Part shown: positions 33,563 to 41,237 of the stretch, piece after piece
How the letters are laid out: each line of letters opens with the position of its first letter
Numbering within the stretch: the first letter of the stretch is position 1
Notes under the pieces: model-generated
Told to the model about the DNA's origin: nothing
Seen by the model: only the letters and a program-made list of their open reading frames with translations
The model's database searches: none
Assembly (NCBI GenBank): GCA_024637055.1
Contig: JAGXFZ010000016.1
Coordinates: 1 to 47,626, forward strand
Direction: 5' to 3'
Length of the DNA: 47,626 nt
Source: Gracilibacter sp.
GTDB lineage: Bacteria > Bacillota > Desulfitobacteriia > Desulfitobacteriales > Syntrophobotulaceae
Program-made: the position numbers and the translations under genes

Positions 33563-34558
33563 ATGGGTCGTGGTTTAAGTATTTCTCGTTTTTCGCGTAG
33601 TTCGGTGGTTATCGCAATTATCTTATTATTTATGGTTGCTTCTATATCTGGTTGCAGTGCGAATAATCCAGGTCAAACCCCACAAGCCCCGCAGGAGGAG
33701 ATAAACGCTACTAAGGATGGTAAGACTGTTTATCCGCTGACTATAGTTGATGATACAGGCACTGAAGTTATTATTCCGGCTAAACCTGAGAGGATAGTTT
33801 CTCTTTTGCCTAGTTCTACAGAAATACTGTCTGCTCTTGGACAGGAACCAATCGCTGTTACTCAGTGGGACGACTACCCTGTAGATATTAAAGAAAAGGC
33901 TGAGTTTGTTTTTGAAGATGCGCTTAACCCGAACCTAGAGCAGGTTCTGAACCTAGAGCCAGACATGATTATGTTTTGGCTAACATCTCCGGAAGATACC
34001 AATATAATCAGGAATTTGGGGATACCGGTTGTGGTGTTTGATGATAAGAATATCTCCGATATATATGAAACCATAGATTTGGTAGGGAAAATCATAGATA
34101 CGCAAGCTAAAGCCACGGATTTAGTTGAGCAGATGAAAGATAAAGAGAAGGTTATAGAGGATAAGATAGCACAACTTTCTGAAGAACAAAAACGGAAAAT
34201 TTGGCTGGAAGTGGACAGTAGTTTGTATACTGCCGGTAGTGGGACATTTCTAGATGAGATAATTACCAAAGCAGGCGGTTTGAATATTGCCAAGGATGTC
34301 CAAGGTTGGGGACAGTTCAATAGCGAACAGATTATTAACCGTAATCCTGATGTTATTTTAGAGACCTACAGCTATTCCGATAAAAATGTTGTAGATAATA
34401 TTAAGACTAGGAACGGTTGGGAAAGTATCGAGGCTATAAAAAATGATCGGGTTATTTCGCTGGATAATAATATTATCAGTAGGCAGGGGCCGAGGATAAT
34501 AGATGGTTTGGAAATGATAGCTCAGGCTATTTATCCTGATTTATTTGATGGGAAATAA
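33563..34558 (+). CDS. btuF: Corrinoid ABC transporter substrate-binding lipoprotein (BtuF-like)
   Basis: A 331-residue lipoprotein with signal peptide and lipobox (SISGC). The start is ATG 33563, six bases after AAGGAGATG. The periplasmic-binding fold of the FecB/BtuF class is shown by PLTIVDDTGTEVIIPAKPER, IVSLLPSSTEILSALGQEP, NPNLEQVLNLEPDMI and a C-terminal GPRIIDGLEMIAQAI. It captures a corrinoid (or a siderophore in other members) outside the cell. Being in the cobalamin-riboswitch operon makes a corrinoid, probably cobinamide or cobalamin, the likely ligand. Followed at once by the permease and ATPase genes. Confidence 0.88.
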   Translation: MGRGLSISRFSRSSVVIAIILLFMVASISGCSANNPGQTPQAPQEEINATKDGKTVYPLTIVDDTGTEVIIPAKPERIVSLLPSSTEILSALGQEPIAVTQWDDYPVDIKEKAEFVFEDALNPNLEQVLNLEPDMIMFWLTSPEDTNIIRNLGIPVVVFDDKNISDIYETIDLVGKIIDTQAKATDLVEQMKDKEKVIEDKIAQLSEEQKRKIWLEVDSSLYTAGSGTFLDEIITKAGGLNIAKDVQGWGQFNSEQIINRNPDVILETYSYSDKNVVDNIKTRNGWESIEAIKNDRVISLDNNIISRQGPRIIDGLEMIAQAIYPDLFDGK

Positions 34559-34564
34559 CATTCG

Positions 34565-35575
34565 ATGAAAAAGAAGAATTATCATTTGCTACTTATGGGA
34601 CTCATACTTTTAGGCTCGATTCTGATGACACTAAGCATTGGATCTGTACAAGTCCCTGTTGGCATAACTTTTAGAATTTTATTAAATCAGTTGCCTCTTC
34701 TGGAGATTGAGCAAGATTGGAGTACAACTCAGGAATCTATTATTGTAGCACTGCGTCTACCTAGGGTTTTCTTGGCGGTGATTGTGGGGGCGATGTTAGC
34801 TACTGCGGGGGTGGCTTTTCAGGGGGTTTTACGTAATCCTTTGGCAGATCCCTATATTCTAGGGATTTCCTCTGGAGCAGCTGTGGGTGCAGCGGGAGCT
34901 ATACTCTTTGTTAACACAGCTAACATTCTGGCAAAAATAGCTTTACCCTTATTTGCTTTCTTAGGAGCAATCCTGTCTTTGCTTATGGTTTTTGCCTTAG
35001 CCTGGCGCAGAAACAGAGAGGCAGTTTCCCTTATTTTGGCTGGGGTAGTGATTCAGTCGTTTTTAGGAGCAATTCTGGCCTTTGCCGTCACCATTTCCGG
35101 GACTAAGCTTCGGACCATTGTTTTTTGGATGATGGGAAGTTTAGCGGGGAATGATTGGTCAAATATTCTTTTTCTTATGCCTTATCTTATTATTTGCTTT
35201 ACCCTTATTTATGCATTTTACAGGAACCTTAACATTCTCTCCCTAGGAGAACAAGCAGCCCATCATTTGGGGATGAATGTTGAGAGGATAAAGATTCTTG
35301 TCCTGCTAGCGGCTTCCCTTCTTACTGCCGCTGCTGTTTCCGTAGTAGGTATAATAGGTTTTGTGGGGTTAATCGTACCCCATATTGTCAGGCTAATAAC
35401 TGGACCGGATCATAGGATTCTAATACCGGTATCCTGCCTGGCGGGGTCGGTCTTTCTTCTGTGGTCGGATACGTTGGCTAGGACCTTGATACCGGCTATG
35501 GAAATCCCGATAGGAGTTATCACGGCTTTGGCCGGAGCACCATTTTTCGGCTATCTTCTAAAGAAAAGGATCTGA
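34565..35575 (+). CDS. btuC: Corrinoid ABC transporter permease (BtuC-like, FecCD family)
   Basis: A 336-residue permease of the FecCD family with about ten helices. Signatures are RLPRVFLAVIVGAMLATAGV, GVLRNPLADPYILGISSGAA, FWMMGSLAGNDW, and IIGFVGLIVPHIVRL. It forms the membrane channel of the transporter with the neighbouring BtuF-like and BtuD-like products. The gap to btuF is six bases and to btuD four bases. Confidence 0.92.
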   Translation: MKKKNYHLLLMGLILLGSILMTLSIGSVQVPVGITFRILLNQLPLLEIEQDWSTTQESIIVALRLPRVFLAVIVGAMLATAGVAFQGVLRNPLADPYILGISSGAAVGAAGAILFVNTANILAKIALPLFAFLGAILSLLMVFALAWRRNREAVSLILAGVVIQSFLGAILAFAVTISGTKLRTIVFWMMGSLAGNDWSNILFLMPYLIICFTLIYAFYRNLNILSLGEQAAHHLGMNVERIKILVLLAASLLTAAAVSVVGIIGFVGLIVPHIVRLITGPDHRILIPVSCLAGSVFLLWSDTLARTLIPAMEIPIGVITALAGAPFFGYLLKKRI

Positions 35576-35579
35576 GATT

Positions 35580-36365
35580 ATGTCAAGTGTTTTTGAACTT
35601 CAGAATGTATCTTACAAGTACGATGAAAGTCCTATTTTGCAGAATATATCTCTGCAAATCCCTAAAACTCTGATTACGGGGATATTGGGGCCAAACGGCA
35701 GTGGTAAAACTACCATGCTAAAAGTGTTAAGTGGTATCTATAAACCCAACGATGGGCATGTACGGCTTAACAATAAACCCCTTGAGGAGTATTCGCGCCC
35801 TGAAATTGCTAGACAGATTGCTTTTCTAGAACAGAATAATTCTACGTTGTTACCTTTTACAGTTCGGGAAGTAGTAGAGATGGGCCGTTATCCTTGGTTG
35901 AAACCTTTAGCCGCGCTCTCTACCAAGGATAGAGAAATAATTGATTATGCTTTGCAGTGTTTTAATTTGATAGATAAGCAGAATCAAATCGTAGAGACCT
36001 TGAGTGGCGGGGAACGGCAGCTGGTTTCTTTGGCCAGAGCCATGGCTCAAGAGCCAAAAATTCTTATTCTAGACGAACCAACAACCTACTTGGATATTGG
36101 CCATCAGAGTATGGTGATGGAGTATCTACGCAAGTGGCATGAGAAGTACGGTACTACTATTCTTATGGTTATGCATGACTTGAATCTTTCTAGCCAGTAC
36201 TGTGACCACCTAATTATTCTGGAACAAGGTAAAACAGTAGCGGTGGGCGGCAACAAAGAAGTTCTTAACGAAGAACTGATATCCAGAACATACAAAGCAA
36301 GCTTTTCTATGATTAAACATCCCGTATCAGGGGTACCACAATTCCTGCCCCGCTTCACGGATTAG
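35580..36365 (+). CDS. btuD: Corrinoid ABC transporter ATPase (BtuD-like)
   Basis: A 261-residue FepC/BtuD-type ATPase. Walker A is GPNGSGKTT, the Q-loop is in FLEQNNSTLLPFTVREVVEM, the signature is LSGGERQLVSLARA, Walker B is ILILDEPTTYLD and the switch His is in MHDLNLSSQYC. It energises uptake together with the two preceding genes. Last gene of the riboswitch-controlled unit, followed by a hairpin repeat that may terminate it. Confidence 0.92.
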   Translation: MSSVFELQNVSYKYDESPILQNISLQIPKTLITGILGPNGSGKTTMLKVLSGIYKPNDGHVRLNNKPLEEYSRPEIARQIAFLEQNNSTLLPFTVREVVEMGRYPWLKPLAALSTKDREIIDYALQCFNLIDKQNQIVETLSGGERQLVSLARAMAQEPKILILDEPTTYLDIGHQSMVMEYLRKWHEKYGTTILMVMHDLNLSSQYCDHLIILEQGKTVAVGGNKEVLNEELISRTYKASFSMIKHPVSGVPQFLPRFTD

Positions 36366-36381
36366 TCGTAAAGTCGGGTGA

Positions 36382-36447
36382 CGTAAAGTTAGGGACGGTT
36401 CTTTACTTTGCATAAAATGCAAAGTAAAGAACCGTCCCTAACTTTAC
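36382..36447. repeat. GGGACGGTTCTTTAC hairpin repeat with compensatory change
   Basis: CGTAAAGTTAGGGACGGTTC pairs with its complement at the other end. Near the centre it reads TTTGCATAAAATGCAAA where other copies have TTTACAAATTTTGTAAA, so both arms changed together. Flanking partial units CGTAAAGTCG and CTAACTTTAAC extend it to about 36367-36460. It lies between convergent btuD and the LytTR gene. Confidence 0.92.
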
Positions 36448-36481
36448 CTAACTTTAACTTTATATGTGCCCCTCTGTCTGC

Positions 36482-37243
36482 CTAAATGCCGAGGATTTCT
36501 TTGAGTTTGCGGGCTTGGGTGCGGCTGACGGGGACTTCGCTTCGTTCTTTGTCCTCAACTACTACGGTATAGGTTCCGTTGAAGTAAGGGATGAGTTCTC
36601 TCATTTTGCGAATATTGACCAAGTAACAGCGGTGGGTGCGAAAAAAGGAGTTGGAATCAAGACGGGCTTCCAATTCTCTTAATGTAAAGCGAGTCAGATA
36701 TGATTCGCTTTCTGTTTTTATAAATACATTATCCTTGTCGGTAGAAATGAAGATGATTTCTTCTGGGCGGATAAGAATGGTTTTACTGTTTTGTTCGGCA
36801 GGAATAACTTCTAATGGCTTTAGGTCTGCATGTTCTTTTTGGCGTGGAGTGGTTCTAGCAGGTTGAGGACAGTTTAGCTTCTTGCGTTCCCGTACTGTTC
36901 GCAGGGCTTCTTCTAACCTCTTAGGATGAATGGGCTTAAGAAGATAATCATAGGCATGAACGTTGAAGGCATCGAAAGCGTATTCTTCATGCGCTGTGGT
37001 AAAAATAATTGCTGGTGAATCAGGTCGTTCCGAGAGCTGTCGGGCTAGGTCTATTCCGTTTAAGCCGGGCATGTTGATGTCCAGAAAGATGACGGAATAT
37101 CTAACATTGTCGATAAGTTCTAAAGCTTCTAGAGCATTGTCTGCCTCTCCCACTATCTGTACGTCTTCGAAAGACTGTAAAAGATAGCGTAGTTCTTTGC
37201 GAGCCGGAGACTCATCGTCAACTAGCAAAGCACGCATTTTCAT
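36482..37243 (-). CDS. LytTR-family response regulator
   Basis: A 253-residue regulator: receiver domain (about 1-120) with ALLVDDESPARKEL, phospho-acceptor Asp in VIFLDINMPGLNG and Lys in LLKPIHP, then a LytTR DNA-binding domain (about 150-253) with FISTDKDNVFIKTESESYL and FFRTHRCYLVNIRKM. The ATG at 37243 follows AGAGGGG; an ATG at 37288 further upstream has no such site. No sensor kinase (LytS/AgrC type) is adjacent, so it is an orphan within the window. Members often control cell wall, autolysis or carbon uptake genes. It is divergent from the GerMN lipoprotein gene. Confidence 0.9.
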   Translation of the reverse strand: MKMRALLVDDESPARKELRYLLQSFEDVQIVGEADNALEALELIDNVRYSVIFLDINMPGLNGIDLARQLSERPDSPAIIFTTAHEEYAFDAFNVHAYDYLLKPIHPKRLEEALRTVRERKKLNCPQPARTTPRQKEHADLKPLEVIPAEQNSKTILIRPEEIIFISTDKDNVFIKTESESYLTRFTLRELEARLDSNSFFRTHRCYLVNIRKMRELIPYFNGTYTVVVEDKERSEVPVSRTQARKLKEILGI

Positions 37244-37352
37244 AATAAAAAACCCCTCTTTTAATTCTATTTTTGTTGGACAAAGCATATTTGTATTTTA
37301 TAAGAAAATTTTTCTTATGCTTATAGTTTTGTTTGAGGAAGGAGATGTTCAG

Positions 37353-38078
37353 ATGCAGAAGGCAAAGTGGTTATTTATTTGTATCCTATGTATTGCTGCG
37401 ATCATGATGTTGGTTGGATGTAATATCTTGGATAGTCTTGTTAAAGATGGCGGTGGTAGCGCCCCTCTGGGGCAGATTCTAAATAAGAACGATGAAGTAG
37501 GTGAGAATGCTCTGCCTGTAGCCACGGAGCCTCAGGGTGAGCAAACGGTAAAGCTTTACTTTGCCGATAAGAATGGTGAGGTGCTTATTGAACAAAGCAG
37601 AACCATTCCCAAAACTTTAAGCCTAGCTAGAGAGACTGTCAACCAGTGGCTGTTAGGGCCTGCGGGCGACTCTGATTGTTACCCTGTTGTTAGTCCTGAT
37701 ACTGATTTGTTGGATATTAGTATCAAAAATGGAACCGCCACTGTTGACTTAAGTAAGGAGTATCTTCAGCCATACAGCAATGTTACGGCAGAAATAGCTC
37801 TCTATGGATTAGCAAATACCGTGGCGCAGTTTTCTACGGTTCAACTGGTAAAAATCAGAATAGAAGGTCGAGAAATAAAGACATATCGGAGCATAGATCT
37901 CGGCCAATTAAGATTTCGAAATGATATTATAGGATATTCTTCTGGCACTGTATCTCGGCAAGAGTCAGATAGTGGATCTTCAAATGATATGGTACAGGAG
38001 GCGGTTAGGGATAACGATAAAAATTTGGAGGAAGCGAATCCTTCACTGTCCCCTAGTTCCAAAAATCTATTTTTGTGA
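37353..38078 (+). CDS. GerMN-domain lipoprotein
   Basis: A 241-residue lipoprotein: signal peptide with lipobox (MMLVGC), then a GerMN (sporulation/germination) domain, about residues 60-165. Signatures are VKLYFADKNGEVLIEQSR, SLARETVNQWLLGPA, ISIKNGTATVDLSKEY and ALYGLANTVAQFSTVQLVKI. The Ser/Asn-rich tail is low-complexity. The ATG at 37353 follows GAAGGAGATG; the open frame reaches upstream to 37197, but without a start signal. GerM of Bacillus is needed for sporulation and germination and bridges the two membranes of the forespore. Only one GerMN domain is present here instead of two. Confidence 0.88.
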   Translation: MQKAKWLFICILCIAAIMMLVGCNILDSLVKDGGGSAPLGQILNKNDEVGENALPVATEPQGEQTVKLYFADKNGEVLIEQSRTIPKTLSLARETVNQWLLGPAGDSDCYPVVSPDTDLLDISIKNGTATVDLSKEYLQPYSNVTAEIALYGLANTVAQFSTVQLVKIRIEGREIKTYRSIDLGQLRFRNDIIGYSSGTVSRQESDSGSSNDMVQEAVRDNDKNLEEANPSLSPSSKNLFL

Positions 38079-38250
38079 TTAGAAAAATGCCTAATAAAAT
38101 TATATTATAGTTCAATCCATATAAAAAGGGAAAAATATTGGGTTACTGAAAATTTAATGTAGCATTTATTTCCGTAATATGGTAATATTATGGATACAAA
38201 AAGAGAACATTATAAATATTGTGAATATTATCACGGAGGTGGGAGAAAAA

Positions 38251-38688
38251 ATGCTAGATAATAAGGAGTTAGCAGGCCACCTGGATAGTTTGTTGCAAAG
38301 AATCAGTAATTCAACTCACAAACAAAAAAGCTTTTTCGCTGAAGAAATCGGGATTTCCAGGCAGCAATTCGATGTTTTATGTATTATCTATGAAAAAGGT
38401 CAGGTTACTATGGGGGATCTATGTAAGGAGATATCCTCTGCTTGTAGCACGGCTACAGATTTGGCTGATAAGCTGGAAAAGGCTGGCTATGTAGAACGTA
38501 TCCGAGAAAAGAGGGACCGTAGAGTTGTAAGATTGAATATCCTGGTCAAAGGAGAAAAATTGGTAAAAACGGTTATCAGGCGTAGAACTGAAACGTTAAG
38601 CGATATATTAGAATCCTTTGATCAAGAAGACAGGATGAGGATGATATCTTGTTTGGAGACTCTTACAGATAAGTTCGAAAGACTATGA
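38251..38688 (+). CDS. MarR-family transcriptional regulator
   Basis: A 145-residue winged-helix regulator. The ATG at 38251 follows GGAGGTGGG; an upstream in-frame ATG at 38179 lacks any site. The core is FAEEIGISRQQFDVLCIIYE, QVTMGDLCKEISSACSTATD, LADKLEKAGYVERIREKRDR with the wing Arg-Asp-Arg, and a C-terminal dimerisation helix. Members respond to small phenolics, oxidants or drugs. No target operon is obvious; the next gene encodes an HD-domain protein after a strong terminator, so it may be monocistronic and autoregulated. Confidence 0.88.
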   Translation: MLDNKELAGHLDSLLQRISNSTHKQKSFFAEEIGISRQQFDVLCIIYEKGQVTMGDLCKEISSACSTATDLADKLEKAGYVERIREKRDRRVVRLNILVKGEKLVKTVIRRRTETLSDILESFDQEDRMRMISCLETLTDKFERL

Positions 38689-38764
38689 AGAAGAAAAATA
38701 ATAATTGATTTGTTCTAAAAAACTATCAAATAGAAGAGATATTTACCATAACTAAAAAGGGATT

Positions 38765-38815
38765 AAAACATTTTTGTCGAATAAACTTTCGGAGACAAAA
38801 ATGTTTTTGTTTTAA
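38765..38815 (+). terminator. Intrinsic terminator after the MarR gene
   Basis: AAAACATTTTTGTC (38765-38778) pairs perfectly with GACAAAAATGTTTT (38794-38807), followed by TGTTTTAAAT. Confidence 0.82.
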
Positions 38816-38872
38816 ATACTATAAGTGTTAATATACGTATTAGTACAAATATACAGGTTGATGAGGATACTT

Positions 38873-39490
38873 ATGAAACGATCTGAACTGTTGGCTAAAA
38901 TAGAGCAAAAGGATTATATCACTTCCAATCACTGTCGCAAGACTGCTTATTATGCTATAAAGCTTGGTTATACTATGCGGCTAAATGAGAAAGAAATGAC
39001 GGTCTTAGAGCTTTCGGCAGCGTTACACGATATTGGCAAGATTAATGTTCCGGATGCTATTTTACTCAAGCCAGATGTACTAACAGAAAAAGAGTATGAT
39101 ATCGTTAAAAAGCATTCCATCTGGGGTGCAGAGATTTTTGAAGTTGTTTTCTCCGGTGAAGAAGTTAGTTTTGAATTTCAGAAAGAGTTTAAAAGAGAAA
39201 CTATTTTTGTAACCAATACGATTCGTCATCATCATGAAAGATACGATGGTAAAGGTTATCCAGATGGTCTAAAAGGCGATAAGATTCCTATCTATTCTCA
39301 GATAATTTCTGTGGCCGACGCTTATGATGCGATGACATCGGATAGACCTTATCGGCAGGCGATGGAGACAAAAAATGCGATTGATGTTTTAAAAAGTGAA
39401 AAAGGTAAACAGTTTAGACCACAAATTATAGATATATTTATTAAATCTGTTATCCCTAATTCATTAATCAGTGCTTCTTTTGCAAAATAG
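38873..39490 (+). CDS. HD-GYP domain protein
   Basis: A 205-residue stand-alone HD-GYP domain. The ATG at 38873 has GAGGA upstream; an earlier in-frame ATG at 38825 is unsupported. Motifs are HCRKTAYYAIKLGYTMRL, LSAALHDIGKINVPDAILLK, KKHSIWGAEI, HHHERYDGKGYPDGLKGDKI and SVADAYDAMTSDRPYR, which is the complete set for a cyclic di-GMP phosphodiesterase of this type. No receiver or sensory domain is fused, so regulation must come from a partner or at expression level. A few other HD-GYP proteins act on other cyclic dinucleotides; c-di-GMP is the likeliest. Confidence 0.88.
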   Translation: MKRSELLAKIEQKDYITSNHCRKTAYYAIKLGYTMRLNEKEMTVLELSAALHDIGKINVPDAILLKPDVLTEKEYDIVKKHSIWGAEIFEVVFSGEEVSFEFQKEFKRETIFVTNTIRHHHERYDGKGYPDGLKGDKIPIYSQIISVADAYDAMTSDRPYRQAMETKNAIDVLKSEKGKQFRPQIIDIFIKSVIPNSLISASFAK

Positions 39491-39638
39491 CTGCAAGTAG
39501 AGTTGTACCACAACCAATTGACTGGATTTTGGAGTCAAACCAAGGAATCCCCATGGATCCTTCGTTCGGCTCTTTTTATTTTGCGTACAGTTCAGAATGA
39601 GGTATACTAATAATTAAAGCATGTTTTTGGAGGCTAAT

Positions 39639-40505
39639 GTGAAAGAGATAAGTGTTCAGGAGATTATAAGGGTGGTTGAAGAACTCTGCCTAGAAGCTAA
39701 CTGTGTCCTAAATCAGGATGTAGTGGATGCTCTTCAGAGTGCTCTAGTTACGGAGGAATCACCTCAAGGCAAGGAAGTTCTTGGGCTTCTGCTGCAAAAT
39801 GCCGAGATTGCAGAGAAAGGTAGTATCCCTATCTGTCAGGACACAGGTATTGCAGTACTTTTTGTAGAGGTGGGACAGGATTTACATATTACCGGAGGAT
39901 CTATTACGGAGGCTTTAAATGAGGGTGTGCGCCGTGGATATAAGAAAGGGTTTTTGCGCAAATCGGTCGTAGCTGATCCTTTTAGTAGAGAAAATACCCG
40001 AGATAATACACCTGCTGTCATCCATTACGATCTGGTTGAGGGTGATAAACTAACTGTGACGCTTGCTCCTAAAGGGTTTGGCAGTGAGAATATGGGCGCT
40101 CTGCGGATGTTGAAACCCTCCGATGGTCTAGCTGGGGCGATGGATTTCGTGGTGGAGACGGTAGATAAGGCTGGAGCCAACCCCTGTCCACCTATCGTGG
40201 TCGGCGTTGGTGCAGGTGGAACGATGGAGAAGGCTGCCTACTTAGCAAAAAAAGCATTGTTAAGAGATATTGGAAGTGCGAATGAGGATCCAGAATTAGC
40301 TAAGGTGGAAAAGGAACTTCTGGGAAGGATAAATGATTTGGGTATAGGGCCTCAAGGATTTGGAGGCAGGACTACGGCTTTGGGAGTAAACATAGAGGTT
40401 TTTGGGACCCATATAGCGGGATTACCGGTGGCGGTGAATATAAACTGTCATGTGGCTAGACATCGCACGATAACTCTAACAGGATCGCCATACTCCGCGC
40501 GATAA
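39639..40505 (+). CDS. Fumarate hydratase, alpha subunit (class I)
   Basis: A 288-residue catalytic subunit of oxygen-sensitive [4Fe-4S] class I fumarase (or the related tartrate dehydratase). GTG 39639 is chosen since TTGGAGG precedes it. The three cluster Cys sit in PICQDTGIAV, NPCPPIVVGVGAGGT and NINCHVARH, and GFGSENMGALRML is also conserved. It pairs with the beta subunit gene 153 bases downstream. The C-terminus is altered: a 32-base tandem duplication at 40464-40527 shifts the frame and brings an early stop; a single copy would read ITLTGSPHYQYLTQ and stop at 40546. The enzyme interconverts fumarate and malate. Confidence 0.9.
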   Translation: MKEISVQEIIRVVEELCLEANCVLNQDVVDALQSALVTEESPQGKEVLGLLLQNAEIAEKGSIPICQDTGIAVLFVEVGQDLHITGGSITEALNEGVRRGYKKGFLRKSVVADPFSRENTRDNTPAVIHYDLVEGDKLTVTLAPKGFGSENMGALRMLKPSDGLAGAMDFVVETVDKAGANPCPPIVVGVGAGGTMEKAAYLAKKALLRDIGSANEDPELAKVEKELLGRINDLGIGPQGFGGRTTALGVNIEVFGTHIAGLPVAVNINCHVARHRTITLTGSPYSAR

Positions 40506-40527
40506 CTCTAACAGGCTCGCCGCACTA
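40464..40527 (+). repeat. 32-base tandem duplication at the end of the fumarase alpha gene
   Basis: CGCACGATAACTCTAACAGG (unit 40464-40495) is repeated as CGCGCGATAACTCTAACAGG (unit 40496-40527), with a few differences at the end of each unit. The period of 32 is not a multiple of three, so it changes the reading frame. Confidence 0.8.
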
Positions 40528-40588
40528 CCAGTATCTCACTCAGTAAGTCAGTAAGGCTTTATTACGTGACACAGCTAGAATTAGTTCG

Positions 40589-40643
40589 AACATAGAACAT
40601 AGAACATAGAATATCGATCATCGAACTTCGATCTTCGATCTTC
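40589..40643. repeat. Short low-complexity repeats between fumarase subunit genes
   Basis: ACATAGA is repeated three times (40590-40611), followed by a run of ATCGA/TTCGATC units up to 40643. It lies just before the AGGGGATTAGG start region of the beta subunit gene. Confidence 0.7.
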
Positions 40644-40658
40644 TAATAGGGGATTAGG

Positions 40659-41216
40659 ATGTCTGAGCAAGCGAGAAGGCTCTCTACACCAGTAGATACG
40701 GAAACGGCGAAATCATTAAGATATGGTGATAAGGTTTTGCTTAATGGAATTATCTATACGGGCAGAGATGCTGCTCATAAGAGGATGATCCAGGCACTTG
40801 AGAGAGGCGAAGAATTGCCTTTTGACCTTAAAGATCAGATTATATATTTTGTAGGTCCTACACCTACTCCACCAGGCCGGGTGATTGGATCAGCCGGACC
40901 AACTACGAGTGGCAGGATGGATGCGTATTCTCCGCTCCTAATTTCTCAAGGCTTGAGAGGGATGATTGGTAAAGGATTGCGCTCAGATACAGTAATTGAA
41001 GCAATGAGGAAACATGGTGCAGTTTATCTTGGAGCCATAGGTGGAGCAGGGGCTTTGTTGGCGGGTTGTATTAAAGAGGCCGAAGTTATTGCGTACCCGG
41101 ACTTAGGTCCAGAAGCTGTTCACAGACTGGTTGTAAAAGATTTTCCTGTTACTGTTTTAATAGATAGTCAGGGTTGTAATCTCTATGAGATAGGACAAAA
41201 AGTATATAGAAGGTAG
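40659..41216 (+). CDS. Fumarate hydratase, beta subunit (class I)
   Basis: A 185-residue subunit of class I fumarase/tartrate dehydratase. Typical stretches are LRYGDKVLLNGIIYTGRDAA, FVGPTPTPPGRVIGSAGPTT, SGRMDAYSPLLISQGLRGMI and GAVYLGAIGGAGALLAGCIK. It completes the active site with the alpha subunit encoded upstream. ATG 40659 follows AGGGGATTAGG. The pair is usual for anaerobic Clostridia, where fumarase works in the (partly reductive) citric acid branch. Confidence 0.9.
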   Translation: MSEQARRLSTPVDTETAKSLRYGDKVLLNGIIYTGRDAAHKRMIQALERGEELPFDLKDQIIYFVGPTPTPPGRVIGSAGPTTSGRMDAYSPLLISQGLRGMIGKGLRSDTVIEAMRKHGAVYLGAIGGAGALLAGCIKEAEVIAYPDLGPEAVHRLVVKDFPVTVLIDSQGCNLYEIGQKVYRR

Positions 41217-41237
41217 ATCATAGCACAGCTATAGAGA

